A stretch of DNA of 22,384 nucleotides from Candidatus Nomurabacteria bacterium (GTDB lineage: Bacteria; Patescibacteriota; Minisyncoccia; Phycocordibacterales; UBA9973): contig CALRCI010000005.1 in NCBI GenBank assembly GCA_943354525.1, positions 389 to 22,772 of the forward strand, in the 5' to 3' direction. The notes beneath the pieces are model-generated. The model made no database searches. It had not been told where the DNA came from and was given only the letters and a program-made list of their open reading frames with translations. This document shows positions 5,619 to 12,515 of this stretch, in pieces (the first letter of the stretch is position 1; every line of letters begins with the position of its first letter). The position numbers were made by a program, and so were the translations under genes.

Positions 5619-8081
5619 ATGGCAAAATCACACTCACAACCTGAAGAAGTAGTTCCGACGCCGCGCGCAAACGTGGTGCCGATCGGTATTACGACGGAGA
5701 TGAAGGATTCGTATATCTCATATGCGATGAGTGTCATTACGGCGCGTGCGCTTCCTGATGTGCGCGATGGCTTGAAGCCCGTGCATCGCCGCATTCTCTT
5801 CGCCATGAACGAAATGGGACTCACTGCTTCTGCAAAGACGAAGAAGTCTGCGACCGTGGTGGGTGACGTGCTCGGTAAATATCATCCGCACGGCGACATG
5901 GCCGTCTATGATTCCATGGTCGGTATGGCGCAGGATTTCTCCTATCGCTATCCGCTCATCATCGGCCAAGGTAACTTCGGTTCCATCGACGGCGATCCAG
6001 CAGCTGCGCACCGTTATACTGAGGCGAAAATGTCTCGTGTCTCATCACTGCTCCTCCAAGACCTTGATAAGAATACGGTTGATTTTCGTCCGAACTATGA
6101 TGGTACGAAGCGAGAACCCGTCGTGCTTCCGGCACTCGTTCCGAATCTACTCCTCAACGGCACTCTCGGTATCGCCGTCGGTATGGCGACCAACATTCCT
6201 CCGCACAATCTCGGCGAAGTTGTCGATGCGACACTGCACCTGCTTGAGAATGACGATGCGACAACGGAAGACCTGCTCGGATTTATCCAGGGTCCCGATT
6301 TCCCGACGGGCGGCGTAGTCTACGGTGCAGCTGATATGAAGCATGCATACTCGACCGGACGCGGCGGAGTTGTTACGCGCGGCGAAGCTGAAATCACTGA
6401 ATCCAAGACCGGTGTCGCGCAGATCATCGTCACATCGATTCCGTATCGCGTGAACAAGAGCGATCTCATCATGTCGATTGCCGAACTCGTGCAGGAGAAG
6501 AAGCTCGAAGGAGTGAAGGGTCTCCGCGATGAATCGACCAAAGATATCCGCATCGTCATCGATCTCAAGAATGGCATTCATCCTCAGAAAGTTCTCAACT
6601 ATATTTACAAACACACGACGCTCGAGACGACGTTCCACTTCAACATCGTTGCACTCGTGGACGGCGTACCGCAGACGCTCTCACTCAAATCGATTCTCGC
6701 CGAATTCATCACACATCGCGCCGTCGTCATTCGCCGCCGCACGCAGTTCGATCTCGATCGCGCACTCGAACGCGAGCATATTCTCCTCGGTCTGAAGAAG
6801 GCACTCGATCACATCGATCGCGTCATCTCGATCATTCGCGGATCCAAAGACGCTGCACTCGCGAAGCTGAACCTCATGAAGGAATTCAAGTTCAGTGAAT
6901 TACAGGCGACAGCTATTCTCGAAATGCGTCTCCAGAAACTCGCCGGACTCGAGCGCAAAGCCGTCGAGAGCGAACTCAAAGAAAAGCAGGAGCTCATTGC
7001 CGAACTTCGTACGTTGCTCGCGAGTGAGAAGAAAATCCGCGCACTCATCGGCACAGAACTGTCGGAAGTTCGTGAGAAATATTCTGACGAACGCCGCACG
7101 CGCGTCGTCAAAGGCGGCGTGAAGATGATTTCAGATGAAGATCTCATTCCAGAAAAAGAATCAGTCCTCGTCTTCACGGCCGGTGGGTACGTGAAGCGTA
7201 CTGACCCGGCAGAATATCGTGCCCAGAAGCGCGGCGGCATCGGCGTCGTCGATCTCGAGACCAAGGAAGAAGACTTCGTGACAATCCTCCTCAATGCAAA
7301 CACCCACGATGATTTGCTCTTCTTCACCAACCTCGGACGCGTCTACCAAATCAAAATGTATGATATTCCCGAGGGCAAGCGTGCGACAAAGGGTAAATCT
7401 ATTATGAACTTCCTCGCCCTCGGCGGAGAAGAGCGCGTGACGTCGATTCTGCCAGTGCCGAAAGTTTCTAAAGGCAAAGAATCCGCACTCATGCTCGTGA
7501 CCGAAGGCGGCGTGGCAAAGAAGACGGTCAGTTCTGCATTCAACGATGTCCGCCGCAGCGGTATCATTGCCATTCGTCTCGATATGGGAGACAAGCTCGC
7601 CTCGGCGCTCATCGTTGAGAAAGCTGATGAAGTCATTCTCGCCACTGCGAAAGGCCAATCAATTCGCTTCAAAGAATCCGATATCCGCGAAATGGGACGC
7701 ACGGCCGGCGGAGTTCGCGCGATCAAACTCGGCAAAGGCGACTCGCTCGTCGGCGTCGATGTGGTGAAGCACGATATGAAAGATGGCGCATTCCTCGTCA
7801 TGAGTTCGAAGGGTCTCGGCAAGAAAACTGCCCTCAAAGAATACAAAGTCCAGAAGCGCGGCGGCACCGGCATCAAGACGGCGAAGATTACACCGAAAAC
7901 GGGCGAGCTGATCGTCGGACGCGTTGTCCGCGACGAAGCCGAACTCATCGCAATGTCGAAGAAGGGCCAGGTTATTCGCACGGCGCTCGAGAAGATTCCA
8001 TCACTCGGCCGCCAGACCCAAGGCGTCTCAATCATGAAACTCCGCGACGGCGACGGTATTGCCTCGCTGACCTGCCTTTAA
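5619..8081 (+). CDS. gyrA: DNA gyrase subunit A
   Basis: The breakage-reunion subunit of the type IIA topoisomerase that introduces negative supercoils; 820 aa is a normal length. Seen: ALPDVRDGLKPVHRRIL (44-60), the winged-helix segment KYHPHGDMAVYD (87-98), and the catalytic tyrosine Tyr133 in AAAHRYTEAKMS. The C-terminal pinwheel domain carries a GyrA-box-like QKRGGIG (536-542) and a second QKRGGTG later. The GyrA box and C-terminal blades favour GyrA over ParC. The position of E. coli Ser83 is Met94, while Asp87 is kept as Asp98. It is the third gene of the operon starting at 4713. gyrB is not in the window. Confidence 0.95.
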   Translation: MAKSHSQPEEVVPTPRANVVPIGITTEMKDSYISYAMSVITARALPDVRDGLKPVHRRILFAMNEMGLTASAKTKKSATVVGDVLGKYHPHGDMAVYDSMVGMAQDFSYRYPLIIGQGNFGSIDGDPAAAHRYTEAKMSRVSSLLLQDLDKNTVDFRPNYDGTKREPVVLPALVPNLLLNGTLGIAVGMATNIPPHNLGEVVDATLHLLENDDATTEDLLGFIQGPDFPTGGVVYGAADMKHAYSTGRGGVVTRGEAEITESKTGVAQIIVTSIPYRVNKSDLIMSIAELVQEKKLEGVKGLRDESTKDIRIVIDLKNGIHPQKVLNYIYKHTTLETTFHFNIVALVDGVPQTLSLKSILAEFITHRAVVIRRRTQFDLDRALEREHILLGLKKALDHIDRVISIIRGSKDAALAKLNLMKEFKFSELQATAILEMRLQKLAGLERKAVESELKEKQELIAELRTLLASEKKIRALIGTELSEVREKYSDERRTRVVKGGVKMISDEDLIPEKESVLVFTAGGYVKRTDPAEYRAQKRGGIGVVDLETKEEDFVTILLNANTHDDLLFFTNLGRVYQIKMYDIPEGKRATKGKSIMNFLALGGEERVTSILPVPKVSKGKESALMLVTEGGVAKKTVSSAFNDVRRSGIIAIRLDMGDKLASALIVEKADEVILATAKGQSIRFKESDIREMGRTAGGVRAIKLGKGDSLVGVDVVKHDMKDGAFLVMSSKGLGKKTALKEYKVQKRGGTGIKTAKITPKTGELIVGRVVRDEAELIAMSKKGQVIRTALEKIPSLGRQTQGVSIMKLRDGDGIASLTCL

Positions 8082-8083
8082 GA

Positions 8084-8164
8084 TTAGGTTCTAGTGACTA
8101 GGTTCTAGGGGCTAGAAAATTCAAATCTTATTACTAATCACTAGAACCTAGCTACTAGAAACTA
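8084..8164. repeat. Heptad array with CTAG every 7 nt and dyad symmetry
   Basis: TAG recurs at 8085, 8092, 8099, 8106 and 8113 (CTAG with three free bases) and again at 8142, 8149 and 8156, with TAA in the same 7-nt register at 8135 and 8163. The two halves form an inverted repeat: TAGGTTCTAGTGA (8085-8097) is the exact complement of 8137-8149. It fills the gap between gyrA and the methyltransferase, up to its ATG at 8165. Confidence 0.8.
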
Positions 8165-8689
8165 ATGACAAATCCACTAAAAAATCTACAAAAATTCGAA
8201 ATCCGCGCAGGCATGCGTGTCGCCGATCTCGGTGCAGGCTCCGGCGCGTATGCCATGGAAGCGGCGCGCATGGTCGTGCCGGGTGGGCGTGTGATCGCCG
8301 TTGAAGTCCTGCCGGATCTGATTACCCGTATCAAGAACGATGCAGCACATGCTCGCATCTCCAACATCGATGTCATCCATGGCAATATTGAGAAGCTGGG
8401 CGGTACGAAAATTGCCGAAGGCTCTATCGATCGTGTTATCGCCTCAAACATTCTCTTCCAAGTCGAAGACAAAGATGCATTCATTCGAGAAGCGGCGCGC
8501 ATTATGAAGCGCGGCGGGGAACTCCTCCTCATCGATTGGAGTGGACCGCATGGCGGCATGGGTCCGCATCATGCGCATGTCATCCTCGCACCCGACGCCG
8601 AAGCGATGTTCCTCAAACACGGCTTCGAGTTCCTCCGAAAAATTGATGCAGGTGCGCACCATTATGGTATGATATTGAAGAGGAAATAA
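8165..8689 (+). CDS. Class I SAM-dependent methyltransferase
   Basis: A 174-aa protein with the Rossmann methyltransferase layout: motif I VADLGAGSGAYAMEAA (about 19-34), the acidic end of strand 2 VIAVEV (44-49), motif IV-like DRVIASNILFQV, and a post-motif strand ELLLIDWSG. It belongs to the Methyltransf_11/UbiE-like group by pattern; the substrate cannot be deduced. It is shorter than most small-molecule methyltransferases and has no extra domain. It follows gyrA after an 83-nt spacer filled by a heptad repeat and may be read from the same promoter. ATG is part of CTAATGA; no Shine-Dalgarno sequence. Confidence 0.88.
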   Translation: MTNPLKNLQKFEIRAGMRVADLGAGSGAYAMEAARMVVPGGRVIAVEVLPDLITRIKNDAAHARISNIDVIHGNIEKLGGTKIAEGSIDRVIASNILFQVEDKDAFIREAARIMKRGGELLLIDWSGPHGGMGPHHAHVILAPDAEAMFLKHGFEFLRKIDAGAHHYGMILKRK

Positions 8690-8720
8690 ATATAACTTTT
8701 TTGTAACGCTTCGCCGATTA

Positions 8721-8807
8721 TGTGCGGGAAAGAGTACGACATAAATTTCTGCTGAAATTTTGCCTCGTACTCGGCTCGCCAGCCTCCGTAAGCCTCTTTC
8801 CCGCACA
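8721..8807. repeat. Structured element, copy B1
   Basis: Outer arms TGTGCGGGAAAGAG (8721-8734) and its exact complement (8794-8807). Inside is a 61-nt core (8734-8794) shared with 17107-17167. The core has hairpin 1 (GTACGA with TCGTAC, AAATTTC with GAAATTT, loop TGCT), hairpin 2 (GGCT, loop CGCC, AGCC), then TCCGTAAGCC. With the outer stem this can fold into a three-way junction. It occupies the gap between the methyltransferase and the solute-binding protein. Confidence 0.82.
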
Positions 8808-8836
8808 CAATCGACTCCGCTTCACCATCTATAATT

Positions 8837-10150
8837 ATGAAAGGTTCAAGTTTTCAAACAATTATTCTCGCAGTCTTTGGCGCACTGGTCTTCATCGCAG
8901 TGCTTGTTTTCGCCGGCGTCATCCATATCGGCAAGAAAAATACTGCCACAACGGCGACGGGCAACGTCGTGCTCTGGGGCACGCTTCACAAGGATCAGCT
9001 CGGACAAGTCTTCGACGACTTCAATACGATGAACAAGACGTTTTCTGTGCTCTATATTCAGAAAGATCCCGCAACCTTTGATGGAGAACTCGTCAATGCG
9101 ATCGCATCAGGCAGTGGACCCGATCTCATCATGCTTTCGCAGGATTCCATTCTCTCACTCTCGAATAAGCTCTATCACATACCATATACATCACTTCCTG
9201 AGCGTACATTCCGCGACACATTTGCGGACGAAGGCGTGCTCTATCTCGCCGGCGACGGCATCATTGCCCTGCCGTTTACGATTGACCCGCTGATCCTCTA
9301 TTACAACAAGGGCATGCTCCAAAGTGCCGGCATTACTACGCCGCCAAAGACGTGGGATGACGTCGTTACTGATCTGCCGCTCCTCACGAAGAAATCGGGC
9401 GCAAGTATTACGCAGGGTGGGATTGCGCTCGGCACATTTTCTAATATCGCCCATGCATCTGATGTAATTTCACTCCTGATACTGCAGACTGGCAATCCAA
9501 TTACTGCGGCCAATAAGAATGGAGGATATTACTCTCTGCTCACCGAGAAATTCGGCGGCGCGATCGCCCCAGCTGAAGCGGCACTTGGTTTCTACACGCA
9601 GTTCTCCGATCCGCTCAAAGATACCTATACGTGGAATAGCGCCCAGAGTAATTCGCGCGATGCGTTTACAAGCGAAGGACTGGCGTTTTATATCGGCTAT
9701 GCAAGTGAGTTGCCCGTTATCGCGGCCAAGAACCCGAACCTGAATTTCGATATTACGAAGATTCCACAACTGAAATCCAGCACGACGTTTACGACCTACG
9801 GCAATATGACGGGCATCGCCATGGTCAAATCTACGAAGAATCCTGCGACGGCGTTCACCGTTGCGAGCAAGCTGACGGGCGCTGATTTTGAGACGACGCT
9901 CATCAACAAGCTTCTCGAGACAGCTCCGATCGCTCCGGCCACGCGATCCATTCTCGCCACGCCGCCCCAGAATCTCTACGGTCCGACGCTCTTCTATTCG
10001 GCGCTCAATGCGCGCGGATGGCTAGCACCAGGCAAGAGTGCCGTGAACACTATCTTCGGTGGTATGGTGAGTGATATCATCCGCGGCGCGCTATCCACAA
10101 CGGATGCGATGTCCAAGGCCGATAATCTCCTGACCAATATGGTACACTAA
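8837..10150 (+). CDS. Extracellular solute-binding protein (family 1-like), membrane-anchored
   Basis: A 437-aa protein with an N-terminal hydrophobic helix (about 7-31) that has no lipobox, so it is either cleaved late or kept as an anchor. The periplasmic-binding fold is indicated by VVLWGTL, DLIMLSQDSILSL, LPFTIDPLILYYNKGML (the classic MalE-type segment), PPKTWDDVV, and a C-terminal TGIAMVKSTKNPATAF. Such proteins bind sugars or other solutes for an ABC transporter, but no permease or ATPase gene is present here. The gene ends 6 nt before the first pilin-like gene, so the two are likely co-transcribed. The binding protein may serve the surface structure instead of, or as well as, nutrient uptake; that is inference. 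Confidence 0.85.
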   Translation: MKGSSFQTIILAVFGALVFIAVLVFAGVIHIGKKNTATTATGNVVLWGTLHKDQLGQVFDDFNTMNKTFSVLYIQKDPATFDGELVNAIASGSGPDLIMLSQDSILSLSNKLYHIPYTSLPERTFRDTFADEGVLYLAGDGIIALPFTIDPLILYYNKGMLQSAGITTPPKTWDDVVTDLPLLTKKSGASITQGGIALGTFSNIAHASDVISLLILQTGNPITAANKNGGYYSLLTEKFGGAIAPAEAALGFYTQFSDPLKDTYTWNSAQSNSRDAFTSEGLAFYIGYASELPVIAAKNPNLNFDITKIPQLKSSTTFTTYGNMTGIAMVKSTKNPATAFTVASKLTGADFETTLINKLLETAPIAPATRSILATPPQNLYGPTLFYSALNARGWLAPGKSAVNTIFGGMVSDIIRGALSTTDAMSKADNLLTNMVH

Positions 10151-10156
10151 TCCTAT

Positions 10157-10525
10157 ATGCGACGAATCTCTACATTGCTGTCAGTGATGCTCAGTAGTAT
10201 GTTCATACCGATCGCAACGTACGCTGCTGGCGGGCTAGTTCCGTGCGATGGTGCGGACTGTCACTTCGGCAGTATTCTGACTCTGGTGCACAACGGCGTT
10301 AACTTTCTCATACTGCTCATTCTCCCGATTTGTGCCATCGTCATCGCCTATGCCGGATTTCTTTTCCTGACCTCGGGCGGCTCGACTGAGACGCTGACCA
10401 AGGCGAAGGGTGTCTTCATCAAAGCAGTCATCGGCATCATCTTGATTCTCGCAGCGTGGCTGATTGTCAACACTATCCTCGCAACACTTGGCTTGCATAA
10501 CGGGTATTCATTATTAAAAAGCTAA
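10157..10525 (+). CDS. Pilin-like two-helix membrane protein 1 (TrbC/VirB2 type)
   Basis: A 122-aa protein with a signal peptide (1-23, likely cleaved after TYA), two cysteines soon after (C30 and C36 region), and two hydrophobic helices (about 48-71 and 88-112). They are joined by a short polar hinge GGSTETLTKAKG. This is the layout of VirB2/TrbC-type pilins and of the 'pilin' proteins common in Parcubacteria. Its gene follows the solute-binding protein gene by 6 nt and precedes the next pilin-like gene by 15 nt. The assignment to a pilus is by family resemblance; no VirB4-like ATPase is in view. Confidence 0.75.
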   Translation: MRRISTLLSVMLSSMFIPIATYAAGGLVPCDGADCHFGSILTLVHNGVNFLILLILPICAIVIAYAGFLFLTSGGSTETLTKAKGVFIKAVIGIILILAAWLIVNTILATLGLHNGYSLLKS

Positions 10526-10540
10526 TTTTCCCTAACTCTA

Positions 10541-10981
10541 ATGTCGAAAAAAATATTTTCTATAATTTTATTCCTGTCGATTATTTCCTTGGGAGTTGCT
10601 CCCTCCATGGTGCGTGCAGACTATCCCTGTGTCAGTGGCTGGGTGTCACCAAGCGGTACGGTAAGCGGATGCGTCCCTAAGAGCGGTGTTGTCAGCGGGT
10701 CAGTTCCTTCTGGCAGCGGCGGTCTCGAGAATCCTATTTCAATAAATTCCATCAGCGATTTCATCGCCAAACTTCTCAATATCGTGGTCACAATCGGCAC
10801 GCCGATCGTCGTATTCTTCCTCATCCTCTCCGGCTTCAGATTCGTACTGGCACGTGGTAATGAAGAGACACTGAAGAGCGCGAAGACGGGTCTTCTCTAT
10901 ACCCTCATCGGTGCGGCGCTTCTCCTCGGCGCATGGACGGTCGCCCAAGTTATCACTAATACGGTTGCCGCACTCCAATGA
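10541..10981 (+). CDS. Pilin-like two-helix membrane protein 2
   Basis: A 146-aa protein. Signal peptide ends near VRA at residue 26. The mature N-terminus is Gly/Ser/Val-rich with a threefold short repeat around SGWVSPSGTVSG, SGVVSG and SVPSG, and two cysteines. The helices (about 79-100 and 117-141) flank the hinge ARGNEETLKSAKTG, the best match in the set to the CPR pilin consensus. The stop overlaps the start of the next gene (ATGATGA at 10978), indicating translational coupling. Confidence 0.77.
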   Translation: MSKKIFSIILFLSIISLGVAPSMVRADYPCVSGWVSPSGTVSGCVPKSGVVSGSVPSGSGGLENPISINSISDFIAKLLNIVVTIGTPIVVFFLILSGFRFVLARGNEETLKSAKTGLLYTLIGAALLLGAWTVAQVITNTVAALQ

Positions 10982-11535
10982 TGAAGAAAATCTCCAGCAC
11001 CATCGTCATGATCATAGCTCTCGCTACATTCGGCCAGTCAGTGTTTGCGCTGGGGCAGCCCGTCCCGCAATTTCCGCTCGATCCGAACAACCCGGCAAGC
11101 CCGTATTATCAGGCGACGCATTCGAGTAACAATAACGGCAACAGCAGCCACGAACAGGTCCTGCCTATCGCCAGTCCACTGACAGCACATAGCAATTCTG
11201 GTGATGCGATTACTCAAGGTGGTGCCGGCACAGCCGTCGTGCAGCAATACTGTACCTTCAATGTCCGGACATTCGGAGATTTCATCGGCGGAGCCTCCTG
11301 TGCGCTCAATCGTTTCGGCATTCCGATTCTCGTCAGTATTGAACTGCTCATATTTATCTGGGGTGTTGTGCAGTACATCATGAATTCCGATTCCACGGAA
11401 GAACGCGCCGCTGGCCGTAAATTTATGCTCTGGGGAATCATCGCGCTCTTTGTGACCGTGACGCTCTGGGGGATACTGGCCTTTCTCGGCAATCTCCTTG
11501 GATTTGAGGGGGGAATCATCCCGCAACTCAAATAA
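10978..11535 (+). CDS. Pilin-like two-helix membrane protein 3, long N-terminal region
   Basis: A 185-aa protein. The signal peptide (to about VFA, residue 24) is followed by a roughly 65-residue Pro/Asn/Ser/Gln-rich stretch, probably disordered and exposed. CTFNVRTFGDFIGGASC then leads into helix 1 (about 113-133). The hinge NSDSTEERAAGRKFMLWG precedes helix 2 (about 150-175). The hinge and helix 2 resemble proteins 4 and 5 (MLWGI, LWGI). The start codon overlaps the previous stop; a second ATG follows at once. A repeat and a new promoter separate it from protein 4. Confidence 0.74.
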   Translation: MMKKISSTIVMIIALATFGQSVFALGQPVPQFPLDPNNPASPYYQATHSSNNNGNSSHEQVLPIASPLTAHSNSGDAITQGGAGTAVVQQYCTFNVRTFGDFIGGASCALNRFGIPILVSIELLIFIWGVVQYIMNSDSTEERAAGRKFMLWGIIALFVTVTLWGILAFLGNLLGFEGGIIPQLK

Positions 11536-11538
11536 CCC

Positions 11539-11585
11539 ACCTCACCCCGGACTTCGTCTCGACCCTCTCCTTTCAAAGGAGAGGG
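11539..11585. repeat. CCTCACCCC-type repeat, copy 1
   Basis: Bases 11539-11571 are identical, in inverted orientation, to 19522-19554 (33 of 33 positions). They are followed by a hairpin CCCTCTCCTTT (11563-11573) and AAAGGAGAGGG (11575-11585) with a one-base loop. It lies just after the stop of pilin-like gene 3. Repeats of this general type are widespread in bacterial genomes. No T-tract follows, so it is not a clear terminator. Confidence 0.85.
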
Positions 11586-11632
11586 AAGACAACTAATCCA
11601 CAGTCGTCCTTGCATCCTTTAGTTTATACGCA

Positions 11633-11641
11633 TGCTATACT
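11633..11641 (+). promoter_or_regulatory. Extended -10 upstream of pilin-like gene 4
   Basis: TGC plus TATACT (11636-11641). The predicted start near 11648 gives a 40-nt AT-rich leader to the ATG at 11688. This also argues against the longer upstream reading frame from 11610. The -35 is weak. Confidence 0.6.
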
Positions 11642-11687
11642 AGAGGCATTAGTAAAGGTCATTATTATTAATTTTTATACATACATT

Positions 11688-12059
11688 ATGAAAAAGATTC
11701 TCTTCGGTACGCTTCTCGCAGCTGCTCCGTTCGTAGCATTTGCGCAGAATCCGAACCAGCTCTATGGCATCATCACGATTGTCAAGAACGTGCTCAACTA
11801 CGTCATGCCGATCGTCATCGTGCTTGGCGTCATTTATTTCATCTGGAACGTCATCAAGTACGCGACGAACAAAGAAGCTGAGAAGCGTGAAGAAGCGCGT
11901 GAAGCTATGATTTACGGCCTGATCGGTCTCTTCGTCATCGTCTCTATCTGGGGCATCATCGGCTTCATCGGTTCGACACTCGGTGTCGGCCAAGGTGGTT
12001 CAGGACTCGTACCGTGCGTCAACGACGCGGACAACAATCCATATAACGGCTGTCAGTAA
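11688..12059 (+). CDS. Pilin-like two-helix membrane protein 4
   Basis: A 123-aa protein. I chose ATG 11688 because it starts a canonical signal peptide MKKILFGTLLAAAPFVAFAQ; the open frame extends to 11610, but that start lies upstream of the predicted promoter. Helix 1 is at about 36-58, the charged hinge ATNKEAEKREEAREAMIYG follows, and helix 2 is at about 78-98, ending in GSTLGVGQGG. The C-terminal tail CVNDADNNPYNGC has two cysteines and could form a disulfide loop. It is 9 nt ahead of protein 5. Confidence 0.78.
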   Translation: MKKILFGTLLAAAPFVAFAQNPNQLYGIITIVKNVLNYVMPIVIVLGVIYFIWNVIKYATNKEAEKREEAREAMIYGLIGLFVIVSIWGIIGFIGSTLGVGQGGSGLVPCVNDADNNPYNGCQ

Positions 12060-12068
12060 TCTGCTCTC

Positions 12069-12395
12069 ATGTCCGGAACCAAAGACATCGCCTACTACAT
12101 GAGTCGGATCGATAAGGTTATCATCAATCCGCTCATCGTGCTCATGTTTGCCGTGGCTGTGGTAGTGTTCGTCTGGGGCATGATCGAATTCTTATCGAAT
12201 CGCGATAGTGAAGAAGCCCAGACCAAAGGCAAGAGCCATATGCTCTGGGGCATCGTCGGCATCTTCATCATGCTCTCAGTGTTCGGTATCATCAATCTCC
12301 TCATTGGCACATTTGGACTGACCGGCGTGAACAATGCGCCGATCGAGATACCGAAATACGACGGACAGAAGACGAATACCAATACGGGATTATAG
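12069..12395 (+). CDS. Pilin-like two-helix membrane protein 5, no signal peptide
   Basis: A 108-aa protein with helices at about 19-42 and 60-83 and the hinge SNRDSEEAQTKGKSHMLWG, clearly related to proteins 3 and 4 (MLWGIVGIF). It differs in having no cleavable signal; the short N-terminus TKDIAYYMSRIDKV precedes helix 1 directly. The polar tail ends TNTNTGL. It is the last gene of the array and is followed by a strong terminator. Confidence 0.75.
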   Translation: MSGTKDIAYYMSRIDKVIINPLIVLMFAVAVVVFVWGMIEFLSNRDSEEAQTKGKSHMLWGIVGIFIMLSVFGIINLLIGTFGLTGVNNAPIEIPKYDGQKTNTNTGL

Positions 12396-12397
12396 GA

Positions 12398-12450
12398 TCC
12401 GCCAACTGGCGGAAGAAAACGCCTCGCAGGCGCTGCCTGCGAGGCGTTTT
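12398..12450 (+). terminator. Double-hairpin terminator of the pilin-like operon
   Basis: A small hairpin TCCGCC, AACT, GGCGGA (12398-12413) is followed by a 15-bp perfect hairpin: AAAACGCCTCGCAGG (12416-12430), loop CGCTG, and its complement (12436-12450) ending in TTTT. It starts two bases after the stop. Confidence 0.88.
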
Positions 12451-12468
12451 GCTTTCCAGACAAATAAA

Positions 12469-12497
12469 AATAGCGCACAGAATTTCTGTACGCTATT
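12469..12497 (-). terminator. Terminator of the SPFH-like gene
   Basis: Read on the minus strand: AATAGCG, a mismatched pair, ACAG, a short loop, CTGT, CGCTATT, then TTTTTATTTG. It lies 18 nt after the stop at 12516. Confidence 0.82.
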
Positions 12498-12515
12498 AAC
12501 AATTAACCAAAACAA

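Noticed and set aside
8084..8164. CRISPR array
   Set aside because: Units are 7 nt with no spacers of 25-45 nt, and no cas genes are present anywhere in the window.
8830..8839. TATAAT directly before the ATG of the solute-binding protein gene
   Set aside because: Only one base separates it from the ATG, so transcription would begin inside the gene; no later in-frame start would leave the signal helix intact. Probably chance in an AT-rich spot.
11214..11615. Minus-strand frame with a peptide like LPSPLKGEGRDEVRGE
   Set aside because: This peptide is the translation of the CCTCACCCC repeat and overlaps a real gene on the other strand.
11610..11687. Longer N-terminus for pilin-like protein 4
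   Set aside because: It would precede the promoter at 11633-11641 and hide a perfect signal peptide starting at 11688.
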